DNA of 64,000 bases from Panicum virgatum (Eukaryota > Streptophyta > Magnoliopsida > Poales > Poaceae): NCBI RefSeq assembly GCF_016808335.1, contig NC_053153.1:14457033-14521032 (forward strand), in the 5' to 3' direction. A program made the position numbers and the translations under genes. Below, in pieces: positions 1-12,819 of this stretch. The notes under the pieces are model-generated. The model was given only the letters and a program-made list of their open reading frames with translations, searched no databases and had not been told where the DNA came from. Positions within the stretch are counted from its first letter, which is position 1. Each line of letters begins with the position of its first letter.

Positions 1-244
1 AATGAGGTCTTTGGCAACATTAATCTTGAACAAGTGCGGTAGTGCCATATTTCAATAAGCACTACAATAATAATTCCTATATCATTGCAAACATGAAATT
101 TTCTGTAATCTAATAAAATCTGTTAATTGTGTGAGTTTATGTAACGTGCGAGAAAGACATTTCTTTGTCTATGTTGTACTTATACTATCCAATTGGATTG
201 TCTACAATTAGAATGCCAAAATTTTCTACCTTTTCCCTTTTCAG

Positions 245-3013
245 GTGGCAGCAGCTTTTGATAAACAGCCTTGTTGGCTATGATACTATACTTACAAACA
301 GCTTGGTGAATTCTCCTGGTCATGGTATGCTTCGGATCCTACTGTGCATGTGCCAACCTTAATTAATAATCATCAGAGTAGTTCCAGGCTTGGTTCATGA
401 CAACAAAAGCAACAGCACATTCAACTTTCTTGGAAGCATGTTGAACAATAGTTTTTTTTTCACTTTGTGTAATTATTTGCATTACAACCCCTCTTAAACT
501 AATCTTTTGATCTTTGTATGTTGTGCAGGCTATCTATACAACTTTCAGACAAAAGAGCTCTATGATCTCAGTTATGGGCATGAACCACAAGGTCCTACAA
601 GATTTGGAGGTTTGTATAGAACTTTGTTTTCTCAATATGTTGACTTAACCCATGAGTGTTTCCTAAAAATGATGTATCAGAGCTTTATACATTCCAAATG
701 CCAAATTGCAATGAACTTTTACAACAACAACAACATAGCCTTTTTTCCCAAGCAAGTTGGGGTAGGATAGAGATGGAACCCGAAAGAAATAAGTTCAAGG
801 TTCAGGCACATTGATAGCTAGTCTCCAAGCGCTCCTATCCAAAGCTATCTCTTTAGAGATATTCCAATCCTTAAGGTCTCTCTTAACCGACTCATCCCAC
901 GTCAGTTTAGGTCTACCTCTACCCCTCTTTACATTATCGACCCGCTCAAGAACCGACCAAATTGCAATGAACTTTTAAATTGGAAAAACACGGAACCGAA
1001 AAGCCTTTAATTTTGTTGAAGCTTTTTGCTTGCCTTTCATAACATACATGACTCCTATCTGCCTGTGTGCATCAAACCTGATGCAATGCAACTTTGGTGT
1101 TTGCAGATTACTTTGTGACAAAATGTGGTGTCCTTCTAATGTCACTCTTTGTCTTTTTCACAACCACCATGTCTGTTTCATTTACTCTGAGAGAGACTCA
1201 ATCCCGCATGCTTAGGTTCACAGGTTTGTGTTCCTTTCTGTAGGTTGCGACCTGGATTGCTTTGCGCTTAAATATTTTATTTAATTCACCTAGTGCGCTG
1301 CTCTTCCTTGAAATTTCAGTGCAGCTTCAACACCATGCACGCCACCAATTGCCCACTTTTCAGTTGATATTCGTGCATGTCATCGAATCATTGGTTTTTG
1401 CGCCGGTAATGGGAAATATCCTTTGGTGTTTTGAAATATTTGAAGTTTGTGATGAAAATGTATTCTCTGCAGGATTCACCAAACTTTTACATAACTCACT
1501 CATTATTTTGTTTTGATCTTTGTAGATTATGATTGGGATCCTCTTTTTTCTATTTGAATTCTACGATGATCAATTGCTTGCGTTTCTTGTTTTGACTCTT
1601 GTATGGTTATGTGAGCTATTCACAATGATCAGGTAATGTTTTACGCTATGGTATTTCTGGAATTTTTATTATTGTTCCACACCTGTTGTGACTTGTGGGA
1701 CTTTTAGGGAGTAAATTAGGCTTTTTGCTCAGTAGAACTGTTGAGAGAGAAATAAATAAAAAATCAATTTCGTGGTAGAGAAAGCTAAAAGACATCACTT
1801 CAGTTTGTGGAAATGGTACAAGGCACCTAGCATGCATGCATTTAGCAGAACTGATCTGGTGCAGGACAAACTTTTGAAGCTAATTATCTTGTATACTTAT
1901 CTTTGTATCCTTATTTTTTCATTTTGCAGTGTTCGGACATCTATATCAATGCAGTTCTTTCCACGCTTTTTCTTGCTGTATTTCCTGGTTTTCCATATCT
2001 ACTTCTTCTCGTATACTTATGGTAAGTTCAGTCGGTATCCTCTTTTTTTATTGAGCTACTGATTAACTAACAGCAGCATTTCTACCGCTCTATGACTTGT
2101 ACAATTGATGTGTTCTCTGACAGGCTTCTCATATCTGGCTTTCTCTGCTACGGCCGCATTTATGCAGCATCTGATTTTATATTTTTGGAACCGTTTTGAG
2201 GTAAGTTAATGTCTTATTTTTGTGAGTGCATATCTCATTCTTCTTTATCCAATGCTTGTTTGTACTACATTTCGATGTAATATCCCGTTCACATATTTTT
2301 TAGGAAATAATCATTGATTTAGTATTAGATGTTTTGAAGTTTAATATCACTCAGCTATTTTAGCTTCTGAGCATTTTTTTTGTATGCACTGCTTGTCATA
2401 ACTTTCATGTAATAAATCAGAAAGTTCTCCCAATATTGGTTGATTTACTAGTAAGATAGATAGTACGCATATGCTACGCATTGGTTTCATTAGCTCCGAG
2501 AAGTCCTGGCCACCCAATGTGTTTACTTCGTGTTGATTTATGGTGCTTCAGGTGCCAGCTCTCCAGAGATTCATTCGGAGTCGAGCTCACATTCACCAAC
2601 AGACAGGTGTCCAGATTGCTACCTCAACCATCTACACATCTACCTTACACATTGCTAGGGTAAATGTGAGGGACCCTGGCACTATAAATGATGGCCTTGG
2701 TTCTGTGCGTGAAGCAGATGCCTTATTGGTTCAGGATGAGTCTACCAGGAACCAGCAAGAGGGTCAACAGAATGGAATTGCTGACCCAGCAGCCAACAGT
2801 GCTCTCCAATATCAAGAGCAAAACCGTCAGCAAGCTGGAAACGCCCCTGCAGGCTCGGGCTCCTTGAATCCATTTGGCACCCTTTTGTTGTGGTTGTTAG
2901 GAGGCGGTGCTTCTGATGGCATAGTTTCTTTCTTCTCTATGTTCAGAGATGTCCGTGATCATGGTCAAGATTACACCGATCCACCTCGAAATGAAAATGA
3001 TCAGGTGACATAG
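245..3013 (+). CDS. Membralin (TMEM259-like), 3' part of gene
   Basis: The reading frame is the C-terminal ~366 residues of plant membralin; the 5' exons lie left of the window. Exons read as 245-324, 529-609, 1107-1223, 1320-1405, 1526-1632, 1930-2021, 2124-2200 and 2552-3013, all with GT..AG junctions and consistent phase. Recognisable blocks are WQQLLINSLVGYDTIL (exon 1), the first hydrophobic helix around LLMSLFVFFTTTMSVSF, LQHHARHQLPTFQLIFVHVI, and several further helices up to FMQHLILYFWNRFEVPALQ. The tail from ~2600 is hydrophilic and ends with a SFFSMFRDVRD motif before TAG at 3011. Membralin is a polytopic ER membrane protein linked in animals to ER-associated degradation; the plant role is inferred. 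An RTE LINE scrap sits in the third intron of this set (722-956) without touching splice sites. The match rests on remembered family motifs and is strong. Confidence 0.9.
722..956 (-). mobile_element. 5'-truncated RTE-type LINE in membralin intron
   Basis: On the minus strand the sequence encodes the C-terminal end of an RTE-like reverse transcriptase, including RGRGRPKLTWDESVKRDL and a terminal NVPEP. It ends in a (TTG)n-like 3' tail, seen on the plus strand as acaacaacaacaac just after 721. A perfect 21-bp target-site duplication beginning CCAAATTGCAATG flanks it at 701-721 and 957-977. The insertion is heavily 5'-truncated and not functional. Confidence 0.85.
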
Positions 3014-4870
3014 AATCATGAAGATGAAAAGTGGAGCGAAGGTGAATGGCACTCACTGTGGGTGCTTGGGCAGAGGCAATCTATGTGTTGCTAGGATGAT
3101 ATAAAGCCGGCACCCCTTCATCAAAAGGATAATGACGAATATTGGTGGCAGCATATACAGACTGGTGTCGCTGGAGATACCATGTTAGTATTATCTGTTT
3201 ATCTGTTTTTTGGTTAGTTGGTAAGGATGTTGAATTGTATCTATTCATGAATCACAATGTTCAAAAAAGCGCTAGGCGGTATCTAGGCGGTGACCCACCG
3301 CTTAGAGCCTAAGCGGGATTAAGCGGAATTAGGCGTTTCAAGGCGATTTGCTAGGCGGTGCCATATTCACACGTATACCTTGTCATATACATCATATACC
3401 TCTAAAAGAAAAGAAAAATAGAGGCCCACTAAGCCTTGAGTTGAAAAATAGGCCCATCAAAGCGGCCCAACAGCCCAACAGCCACCTTATCTCCTCCCTC
3501 CTCTCCTCTGTTTCCCTTCCCGACGCCCCTGCCGGCTGCCTCTCCTCTCCTTCCCGACGCCGCCGCCCCTGCCTCGCTTCCGCCCTTCCTCCTCCGCGAC
3601 TGCCTCCGCCGCCGCCCGTCCCCTGCTTTCTCCTCCACCGCCAGTGCTCGTCCCTGCCTCCTCCGCCGGCGGCGCTCTCTGCTCTGCCTCCTCCCTCGCT
3701 GTCTGAATGGGCATGCCCATTCCAGTCCTGTACAGAAATGTCATCTCACAGCATATTGACTGTTGTGCAAATTTTTGTACTTCATGGGCGGGTTCTGTAA
3801 GATGCTGTGCTGCCGTGTACACTTATGTTAGTGCTTGCAGATTAGTTGTTCCTCGCGATTGTCTTATTAGGTGTTCTTTGAAATTTTGAACTGTTATATA
3901 CTGCCCCTTCCAAACTCAGTGGTGTCCTTGCCGTACATCATGCGTTTTTTTATAAGTACATTGCGTTATTGATTTAATCTTTGAAAGTAGCAGAAGTGCA
4001 TATAAAGGCTACCACTTTGGCCATTTCACTGGGGACATCGTCTCTTTTTATCGAGGGAACTGTTGTATAACCCTAACAGTCACAGAGATATACAATGGTA
4101 TAATTTCAAGTCATTTCATTCGTAAGCTTGCAAATTAGTTGTCTTGAAGCTGACATTACTGTGACCCTTTATATCTGAAGCTGGAAGGGGTGCTATTTTG
4201 CATTGCATCGTATGTGATGTCAGGTTCGAATGCATATACAATGGCACACCTTTCACAATTTCATCTAAAGTGTAGTCTCTTCACACGAGAGACCAACACT
4301 CTATAAATAATGATAATGTAAAGACAACTCGTATGGTTGTACCAATACGAACCGTCTCAACGCGTAAAGTCGTCATGGCTTCTCTCCGATTACTTCAAGT
4401 CGCTAAAGAGAACAGTCGGGACCGAAATCTCTCGCCCGGCTTCCATAACCACCGTTCTTTTCAAAAGAAAATTGTCCTTTTAACCCAAAAATGCCTTCCC
4501 TCATTAAGCTACATCACCTTATTATTCCCATTTCGCACCGCATCTCCCTCTGACCACAGGTACGAACCTCACCGTCCCCGTTTCAAACAATTGCCACTTC
4601 GGGCGCCCACCCCAGCAGAAACCGAGGCGACGAGGGGGGCGCAGCGCCCCCAAAACAATTTCAAACCTCGCGTCGGCCGCCGAGCCCATTTCAAACCCGG
4701 AAAAACCCCAAGCGCACCGAGGAAGCGGCGAGAAGCGTCGGTGGTGGTCCCTTACCCCCCCTCCCTCCCCTCCACTCCAAAGCGGACAAACCCAAGCACG
4801 CGCCCAATCCGACTCGGGTTTCCTTCTCGCCCCCCCCCCCCCTTCTCCGTGGAGAGATCTGACGGCGGCG
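3014..4870. other. Intergenic: membralin 3' UTR and upstream region of next gene
   Basis: No gene is supported here. The first ~200 bp are the probable membralin 3' UTR. At 3255-3365 there is a run of TAGGCGG/GCCTAAGCGG-type repeats starting caatgttcaaaaaagcg, which resembles the end of a hAT-type MITE; no opposite terminus was found. A GC-rich pyrimidine stretch (3480-3700) gives only overlapping low-complexity ORFs. The 5' leader of the next gene ends with a run of 13 C at about 4833-4845. Confidence 0.5.
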
Positions 4871-7336
4871 ATGCCACTGGGGGACGGCGCGGCGGCGATG
4901 GGGGCGGGGGACTTCGCGCTGCCGGACGAGGTCCTGGCGGCGCTGCCGCGGGACCCCTACGAGCAGCTGGATCTGGCGCGCCGCATCACGGCGATGGCCG
5001 TGGCCGGGCGGGTGTCCGGGCTGGAGCGGGAGGCGGGGCGGCTCCGGGCCGAGGCCGCGGAGAAGGACCGCGAGAACGCGGAGCTGCGGGAGCGGGTGGG
5101 GCTGCTCGACACCGCGCTGCAGGAGACCAATGCCAAGCTCCGCGCCGCGCTCGAGGACAATGTGGGTGCCGGCGCTCAGGGGGGCGCCCTGCTGCTCCAT
5201 TTTGGATTTGGGTTCGGTTGGCGTCTCGATTTGACTGTGGGGATTGGGTGTTTGCGCTGTGGGTGCAGATTAAGCTCAGCAAGGAGCGGGACTCGCTGGC
5301 GCAGACGTCCAAGAAGCTGGCGCGCGACCTGCAGAAAGTGCCCTCGTTTGACCTCTCCTCCTTCTACGCAGTGTTCTAAAAAACGTTTTTAAACATCGTT
5401 TAATCTTGATTAAACGCTGAACGGTGGCCAAGCGTTGCGTTTAATCACAGTGTCGTTTAATCACAACACACGTTTAATCATGTTCAATCTACGTTTAATC
5501 ACAAAAAACTCTAAACCATAGGTAAGCGTTCGCCTAGCGTCTAGCGTTTTTTAGAACCTTGCTTCTACGTACATATTTGTCGGTGTAATGCTCTAGTATT
5601 AGAAACTCCCACTTTAGGAAACTTATTAAGCAGGGAGATTATAGTAGTTAGATAAGGGGAACAATTTATTCGAGCCATTTATTAGTGGATTCTAAGATCA
5701 TAATGGAAGGATTGAATTACCCAGAAGTTCAATAGCATGGTAGCACGTCAAGGATGTTTCATGGAATAGTAGCCACTGTATATGTCAAGCAAATTGGTGT
5801 TTAACTTGGTTTATGCTGATGAAATCAATCACCCAATCTGCAGCCATGATCATTAGCTTAGTGGCCCCTACAATTAGGCATATTAGGGAGATGCAGGAAT
5901 TAATCTGAATAAATCTTGTCTCGTTTTCCCCCTCCCCTTTTCAGTTTCACATTACAGCAAGAGGGGAAACTTTTTTTTTAAAAGTTCTCTAAGGACCAAG
6001 CCAGATGATGTTACAACTTATCATCCATGCTTTATCTTTTTCCCTACCCTTTTTATGTGGCGGCGTTCTGATATATCTTCTGTACTCTCAGCTGGAGTCA
6101 TTCAAGAGGCATCTGATGCAGTCATTGCGAGATGATAGTTCATCGGTGCGTTCATCTGTTTACCCAATAGATCATTTTCATTTATATGTGCTTCCTAATT
6201 TATGGTAAGGGTTGAGGTTGATTTTTTTTTTACTGAATCCTTCTCAAGCAGCCTCAAGAAACAGTTGACATTACAACGTGTGATCAGTCAGTAGCATCAA
6301 AAGCGTCGTCATGTGGAGGTTCTATATACTTAATTTTTTTTGTCATTCTATTAACTATTCAAGTTTTCTTACATGGATCCCTAACTGTTACCTTCTTGGG
6401 AATGTTGAAGATGGTGGATCTTTCAGTCACCCTATGCCAAGTATATTGAGCAAGTCTTTGGATGTTGGAAGTACAAACCGAGAAGGTCCTGTTAGCTTTA
6501 TCATTTTTTGATCGTCTTGTTAGCCATCAACTGATTATGCTGGCAACGTAAGTCTCAATCATTTGCATTCTTGAAAATCTATTAGGTACAGCGACAAGGC
6601 CTCCTATCCAAAAATATGCTCTCTCATCACACATCACTCCTCGCCTTACCCCGGAAACCACTCCTAAAATATTGTCCACCTCAACTTCTCCAAGGCGAAT
6701 GTCTACCACAGCAACACCAAAATTGATGTCTAGTGCTACATCACCAACAAGAGCCCGAATTGAAGGGCACATGTCAATGACACCATGGTATCCATCAAAC
6801 AAGCAATCCTCTGCGGCTAACTCTCCTCCACGAGGACGGCCCAACCCAGGTTTCTTTTTTCTTTCTGAAGACATGATGCTGTTTTGCCCTACAATGCTAT
6901 ATGAATAGAATAAATATGGTTAATGCTTGGGGTTTTCAGGTCGCACTCCTCGCATTGATGGAAAGGAGTTTTTCCGTCAGGCCAGGTCTGTTGATAACCT
7001 GCCTTCTTTTCTGCACCATAAGCAAATGAGATGGATGATATATCATTATTAACTGAACTTTATTACAATTTCTAGGAGTCGTCTATCATACGAACAATTT
7101 GGAGCATTCTTAGCCAACATCAAAGAGCTCAATGCCCATAAGCAGTCACGGGAGGTTAGTCAATTGGGTCCATTCGCTAATTTTTTGAATTGGGTCCTGT
7201 CATGGCATAACACAAAACTTGTTCACGTTTACATCTCAACCAGGAAACTCTCAAGAAAGCTGAAGAGATCTTTGGTCCAGACAACAAAGATCTGTACCTA
7301 TCTTTCCAAGGTTTGCTAAATCGTAGCATGCCATAG
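4871..7336 (+). CDS. At4g15545-like coiled-coil protein (NAIP family)
   Basis: Nine exons give a 343-residue protein: 4871-5161, 5269-5337, 6092-6145, 6252-6318, 6411-6485, 6592-6849, 6940-6985, 7076-7154, 7244-7336; phases agree throughout. The N-terminus carries DFALPDEVLAALPRDPYEQLDLARRIT, followed by a long heptad-rich coiled coil (about residues 45-130, with SKERDSLAQ and KRHLMQSL). The middle is Ser/Thr/Pro-rich with repeated TPK and SPTR-type motifs. The C-terminus is the family signature GRTPRIDGKEFFRQARSRLS, EQFGAFLANIKELNAHKQ, EEIFG..NKDLYLSFQGLL. This matches the family annotated as uncharacterized protein At4g15545, members of which are described as NAI2-interacting (ER-body) proteins in Arabidopsis; function in a grass is inference. 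The start at 4871 gives the conserved N-terminus; a second in-frame ATG (4898) is possible. Intron 2 holds a small hAT MITE. Confidence 0.9.
5369..5561. mobile_element. 193-bp hAT-type MITE in intron 2
   Basis: Terminal inverted repeats read CAGTGTTCTAAAAAACG on the left and CAAGGTTCTAAAAAACG on the complement of the right end. An exact 8-bp target duplication CTTCTACG flanks it (5361-5368 and 5562-5569). The interior repeats CGTTTAATC several times. TIR beginning CA and an 8-bp TSD are hAT hallmarks. It has no coding capacity and lies clear of the splice sites of the host gene. Confidence 0.9.
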
Positions 7337-8323
7337 GCTTCATGTTTCTCTTGGTAAGTTTGGTATCCAATTACATGAATTGAAATAGTCCCTTCATCCA
7401 TGATTATGTACCACAAAAGCTAGCAAGATGCGCTAATTTATTGTTGGATTGCAGATAACTAAGTTGCTGCACTAGCAACATATTGCCATCTAGTTGCCGA
7501 TTGCAAGGTCCAGTTGCAAGTTTTGCTACCCATAATCCACATTTGGTGGAACGATCAGACCTCTCTGAACAACTGAGTGTGCAACTGGTGTTGCTTCTGT
7601 AAGTGGTGTACTTGCGGGAATCGGATGGCATTTCATTGCCTCAATTAGCATCCAGTCTCCAGTCTGTCATGGTGCCTATCCTTGTAAAATCGCGAAACAA
7701 ACAAACATGAGAGTAATATTTTCATTTATCCCTATCTTAATCTTCACCAGTCATTGTTAGCTGCATCTTCTTCCGAGCTAACCAGAAACTTCCGTGCTGA
7801 TCTGATTTGCACTCAAGTGTGAAGTTTTTCTCAAAAATTTTGTTTCACAGCTTAATTACAAAAGTTGGCAGATAATTCCCAAAACGCAGACAAGAAAAGG
7901 TTGACATTAGGACAGACAAAGATAATAAACGTTATCTGCATTTTCCATGGCAGAGTTCAACTGTTTAACCAAGCAAATGCTACGAGCAAGGAGAAGGTTC
8001 TTGCAATGCATAGCACACCAATTACTGTAATGGTGTTCCACCTTCTCATCATGGAAGGACAGCCAAAAACCAAGCCCTGGACATACATACTAGAAGAAGG
8101 TATAGGAGAAGGTCTCTACGCTCACCTTCCTCCTAGTGTCACGCTGTTACAGCGCACACACACCATATACCTGATACTATATACCAACTGCTACCGGACC
8201 ACCCATCTGTGACTCAAAAACAGCACCTGATCACACACTAAAATCAGCTAAAAAGAACCTAGCTTGACCTGACCCAGAACCAGAAGCACCTGATGCAGTC
8301 AGAGTCAGCTGCTGCCTCCAATC
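7337..8323. other. Intergenic region between convergent genes
   Basis: This stretch contains the 3' ends of the coiled-coil gene (plus strand) and the LBD gene (minus strand). I see only short AT-rich untranslated-type sequence, no repeat termini and no ORF with recognisable family motifs. Confidence 0.5.
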
Positions 8324-10360
8324 CTAGTAGGACCAGAACTGGGCGTCGTCCATGCCGGGCTGGTCCACCACCATGTCCAGCAGCTCCGGCGTGGCCTTGA
8401 AGTGCGCCTCCGGCTCCGCCGTCTTCGGCGACGACATGGACGACGGCGAGCCGGCGTAGCTGCTGCCCCCGCCGCCGCCGCCGCGCGCGGCCTTGAGCCG
8501 GTGCACGATGTAGTCGTTGCTCATCTTGAGCCTGACCATCTCGGCCTGCGCCAGCGCCAGCTGCGCCTGGAGCGCCTCCACCTGCTGCTGCAGCGACGAG
8601 ATGGCGCCCACGCAGCCGTAGACCGGGTCCCGGACGCGCGCGTTCGCCTCGTACACCAGGCTGCTCACCGCGTCCCCTCGGTGCTGCACCGGGATCTCCT
8701 GCAGTTCAATAGAAAAGAAAAAGTTTCAGTCTTTCAGAGAAATGAGCACCGACAGTGCAAGGATCCACCCGGTGGACATCACAAGTAGAAGTAGTAGAAG
8801 ATACACATGAAAATGAAATGCAGCAGAATACAAGTTCACACATGGTAGAAAAAAAAAACACTATCAGATCAGGACCAATAGGAGGTAGTAGCTGCTGGGT
8901 TACTACTGGAGGTCTTGCTCCGAGAAAGAAAGATTGACAGAAAAGATCGACGACATGTCTGCATGTTTGGTGGCGGCCGAAAGTTTCTTTTTCGAACACC
9001 ATGTGCATTCCATGCCTGGAGACGGCGACGGCCGTGCACTGCTGCCGGCGGCTCGACACATGGGGGAAAATCTTTGAATCTGTGGATACGGTCAAGAGCC
9101 GGGTGGCAAATCACTGTCGATTCTAATAAACTTTGTACTACCAAACAGACATCCATGTCGCCGGGGGCACATGCTGATGAAACCGCAGCCGCAAATCTGA
9201 TTGGCCGGCTCGCCTCCTCGCGATCTCTGTGTTTTGGTTCGGTTTGCTGCTGCTCTGCTCATGATTGGATCGGGTGGCCACATGACGGGCCCCGGTGGCG
9301 TGTGTGCAGCGAAAGCGATGCACCATTTGCCCATGCCTTGTGGAGCTCATGATGGAGAGACCGAGAGAGTTCTTGGCAGGGTTGCTGAAGAGCAAGTGTA
9401 GACTTGTGTCGTTCTGTTGATCTGTGCCCAAGGACTGTTCATCTCAGGAACGTGACTGTAGAGGTGTGCAGAGGCTCGAGAGCAGGTAGATTTGGGGGAA
9501 AGTGGATCAAGCTTCCGGATCAAGAGTGTATGCAAGTGGCTAAAGCAGCATGATCCCTAAAAGTGTGGCCAGTAGGTAGGATCGGAGAAGGCTTTGTTAA
9601 TCACTAGATATAATTAAAGCTTGCTACTTTTGGCAAAGCAGTATACCTGAGACGCAGACAAGTCATGAGTCTGATTGCCATGAGCCCATGACTAATTTAA
9701 CGCTTTCAAGTTCGAACAATATCCATCCTCTACAGCACACATTGACAAACTGTAGTCTAGACCGAAGCAAATAACACCGTATCTGACTGAGGAACCAGCA
9801 TAAGGGGGAAACGAGAGACTTGACCCTTGCCAGAGTAGATCAATGCATACACACATACAGTAACATGAGAAGAACTACTTCAACTGTGGAATCAGAAGTA
9901 ACTCTGCCTTAAATGACTAGGAATCAGAAGACACAGGGAAAGTAGTTGACTGAAACAATTGCAGAAGAGTGCCACACGGTGGCATGATCAACTACTACAG
10001 AGGCACGGAAGCATCAATCCGTCATGAACATTCATACTGTTCAGAGAGGGGAAGTCAAGGGCTCAAGACGGCCAACGATCGTGTAAGCGTGCAGACAGAG
10101 TAGAGTGGGCGCGCAGCGCATACCTGGAGCAGCTTGCTGACATTGCTGGCCCCGAACACCTTGTGCACGTTGGCGAACTTGTGCGGCTCCCCGGGCGGGA
10201 AGTAGGGCGCGAAGACGCAGCTGGCCGCGCACCGGCGGCGCAGCAGCTTGCACGCCGCGCACGGCGCCGACCCCGACGCCGAAGCCGCTCCTCCGGTTCC
10301 GGCTCCCCCCGCCCTCCCGCCGCCGGGCGTCCCCACTGCCACCGCCACCGCGTCCCTCAT
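8324..10360 (-). CDS. LOB-domain (LBD) transcription factor, LBD4-like
   Basis: Two exons, 10360-10124 and 8698-8324, split by a 1,425-bp intron with GT..AG ends, encode 203 residues. The LOB domain is complete: the zinc-binding C-block [15 protein letters not shown] (CX2CX6CX3C), the GAS block [17 protein letters not shown], and the leucine-zipper-like coil [19 protein letters not shown]. The intron sits right after SKLLQ, where class I LBD genes usually have it. The C-terminal third is Gly/Ser-rich and ends ..QFWSY. Upstream of the domain is an Ala/Gly/Thr-rich stretch; the ATG at 10360 is chosen because the frame upstream of it lacks conservation. LBD proteins are plant-specific nuclear DNA-binding regulators of organ boundaries and vascular or meristem development. 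Sequence after the GAS block ([21 protein letters not shown]) fits LBD4-type members. No damage seen. Confidence 0.93.
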
Positions 10361-11612
10361 CGCCAACGCCAGGCCAGCAACGATCGCTGGAGTGGAGACT
10401 GGACTCGGCCGGAGCAAGTAGATAGATGCGGCTGTTGCCAAATTGGGAGGCTGGGCAAGATAGGTGCGCAGGCAGGCACAAGGACGGGGCAGGTTGGTTG
10501 GGCTGCCTCTGGCTGGCTGCCTTGGGTCTCGACGTCGTCTCGTATCGGAAACGGGAGCCCTTTTTAGTGGAGGCAGGAGGGGCAGGGGGGCAGAGATCAG
10601 AGCAGAGCTCAGCTCGGGGAGGAAGGAAAAAGGCAGGGAGAGGTCAAGGACAGTGGCAGTTGAGGCGTCTCCGCGTCTGTCTTCTTGGGCTAGAGAGAGG
10701 AGGACAGAAGGACAGTGAGCAGTGAGGCCGGGACAGGAAGAGATCGTGGCGCGCGCGGCACGTCGCATCATGCGTGCTCCCCCTCCCGTCGACGCACCCA
10801 CACCACCATCGATTTGCTTCGTCTCACGGGCCGCGCCCTACCTTTGACCGAGATCGATCTCAATTGGTTCATCCCCTCCCCATTGATGATGCAGTTGCAA
10901 CGCGATGGAGCCCAAGGAAGGAACACACGGAAAAAAAGAGACGCAGCAAAGCCATGGCACGCATGCTAATTGCGGCCGCGCCGGAGGATGGATGGATGGA
11001 CGGAGTGCCGCCGTGCTAATGGCTGTCGGCTGCGGCTGTCGGCCGGCCGAATCATTCGCGCATGATCCACAGAGGCTTTGCTCCCAGGTTGCCGCCGCCC
11101 GTTGATTCCCCTCTGCTTTGGTAAATAGACACTCTTATCAGTATGCTTTGCCGTCAGTCAAGAAGGTGAAATCCTTAAGAGGATGGAGTAGATCTGAAAG
11201 GTGAATCTAATCTGCCGGTGAATGTGTCACTCGGGTGAGTGAGATCTGCGCACCAGTGATCGACTCCTGGCACTAGTGGCGGAACAGAGCCGGGCCGATT
11301 GACGCGGACGGATAGGTTAGCCTGTCGGCTGATTAACCGAAGGGAAATCTCTGTCGATCCTTGTTTGATTTCGATTCTCATCAGGCCAAGGCGAGGCCCC
11401 ATCATTTCCATCCAGGTCTCTGTGGGACGGCGGGCGGTGTCGTCGTGCCGGGGACGGACAGGATGGGTCACCGCACCGCACCTCGCCGCCGCAGCCCCCT
11501 GGCGTGCCGGCGTCAAACCGAGCCCCTTTTGTCTGTACCTCCCGCGCCCAGCAGCGACCGCCGTCATGCCCACTAGATTAGCCGTGCACCCTCTCTCTCT
11601 TTGTCTGGCCCA
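10361..11612. other. LBD upstream region, no further gene seen
   Basis: GC-rich 5' leader and promoter region of the LBD gene to about 10,800, then mixed-composition DNA. Open frames here are low-complexity and overlap each other on both strands. No TATA box can be assigned with confidence. Confidence 0.4.
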
Positions 11613-11924
11613 AGAGCAACTACAACAGATTGATTTTCCGCTTTTCCCTTTCCACTTTTTCTTAATATAGAGAATTAATGTTAAAAAATCTACTCCACCA
11701 GATTGATTTTCCATCTCCCTTTCCCCTTTATTTTTTCTCAATCCCCAATAATTTTCCTTCAATCCCCAATAAAAAGGGGAGACATCACATCTCCCTTTCC
11801 ATATAGAAAAGGGGAAAATCAATCTGCTGGAGCACTTCTTCCATATATGTTGAAATTGAGAAAGGGGATTTTCCTATATGGTGAGAAAAAAGAAAGGGGA
11901 AAATCAATCTGTTGGAGTTGCTCT
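11613..11924. mobile_element. Foldback MITE, AGAGCAACT-type termini
   Basis: Ends are inverted copies: AGAGCAACTACAACAGATTG on the left and the complement AGAGCAACTCCAACAGATTG on the right. A second inner pair (around 11,690 and 11,830) repeats the CC-CAGATTGATTTTCC motif, so the element is a nested palindrome. Termini of this kind are common in grass Mutator-like MITEs. No clear TSD; TGGCC occurs just outside both ends. Confidence 0.6.
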
Positions 11925-11958
11925 AATGGCCTTTGCCATTTGGAGGCACCAATCCATG

Positions 11959-12299
11959 CCCTTGTTTAGTTGCAAAATTCAAAATTTCAAATCTATCACA
12001 TCGAAAAAAAATCTTACATGCATAAGTATTAAATCTAGATGAAATAAAAAACAAATTACACAGTTTGCTTATAAATTGCGAGACGAATCTAATGAGTGTA
12101 AGTAGACTATGATTAGATGCTAAATTGCTATATCAATTGCTACAGTACATATGCTCTAATAATAGATTAATTAGACTCATTAGATTCGTCTCGTAGTTTA
12201 CAGATAAATTCTGTAATTAGTTTTGTAATTAATCTATATTTAATACTTCAAATGTGCAAAAAAATCAATTTCAAAAAATTTACAGGCGCAACTAGACCC
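11959..12299. mobile_element. Long-armed foldback MITE
   Basis: The element is an imperfect inverted repeat with arms of roughly 130 bp. The left reads CCCTTGTTTAGTTGC and the complement of the right reads GGGTCTAGTTGC. The arms meet at GAGACGAATCTAATGAG / CTCATTAGATTCGTCTC. ATG flanks both sides (11956-11958, 12300-12302). The inner GAGACGAATCTAATGA core is shared with the next MITE, so the two families are related. No coding capacity. Confidence 0.7.
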
Positions 12300-12819
12300 A
12301 TGTTCCGGCCCGCTCGCTTTTGCTCCCCCCCTCCATTTTTTTTCTGTGCTCCCGGGGCACACATTGCCATTGCTTGCTGCTAAAGAAAGCCATGAGCGAG
12401 CGGGCGAGCATGATAATTGACGTGCTTCAAGTGGTGTGGCGATTAGACCATTCGCACTCCATGGCTCCACCGTCCCGCTATACAGATAGAGTTGTTTTTA
12501 GAGTGGAAATCGCCTGCAGCCCATGACTCCACCGTCACCTCCACCGTGGGGGAGCAGCCGATCCCCTCCATCTGCAGAGTGGTACGGCGTCCACCCCAAT
12601 CACTGTGCCGCTGCGGGCCCCGGACAGAGAAGAGGGAAGGTGCGGTTGGGTGGTGGTTGTGGTGGGATGAATATAATATGTAGTAGTGGGGTATAGAGTT
12701 AAAATGTAGAGTTGATGGAATGCGGGTGAAGTTGGTGTAGGAAAAAGAATCTCGCTGACTAGGTAGGAATATTCTTTTTAGAGTTGAAATTTAGAGGAGA
12801 TGGGGTGTGGATAGCCTTA

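Noticed and set aside
4333..5379. A 348-codon plus-strand frame overlapping the start of the coiled-coil gene
   Set aside because: It is in another frame, Arg/Gly/Ala-rich through GC bias, and crosses intron 1 of a gene with clear family motifs and matching splice phases.
10055..10801. N-terminal extension of the LBD frame to 10801
   Set aside because: The region upstream of 10360 is Ser/Arg/Pro low-complexity leader sequence with no LBD homology; the ATG at 10360 fits the family.
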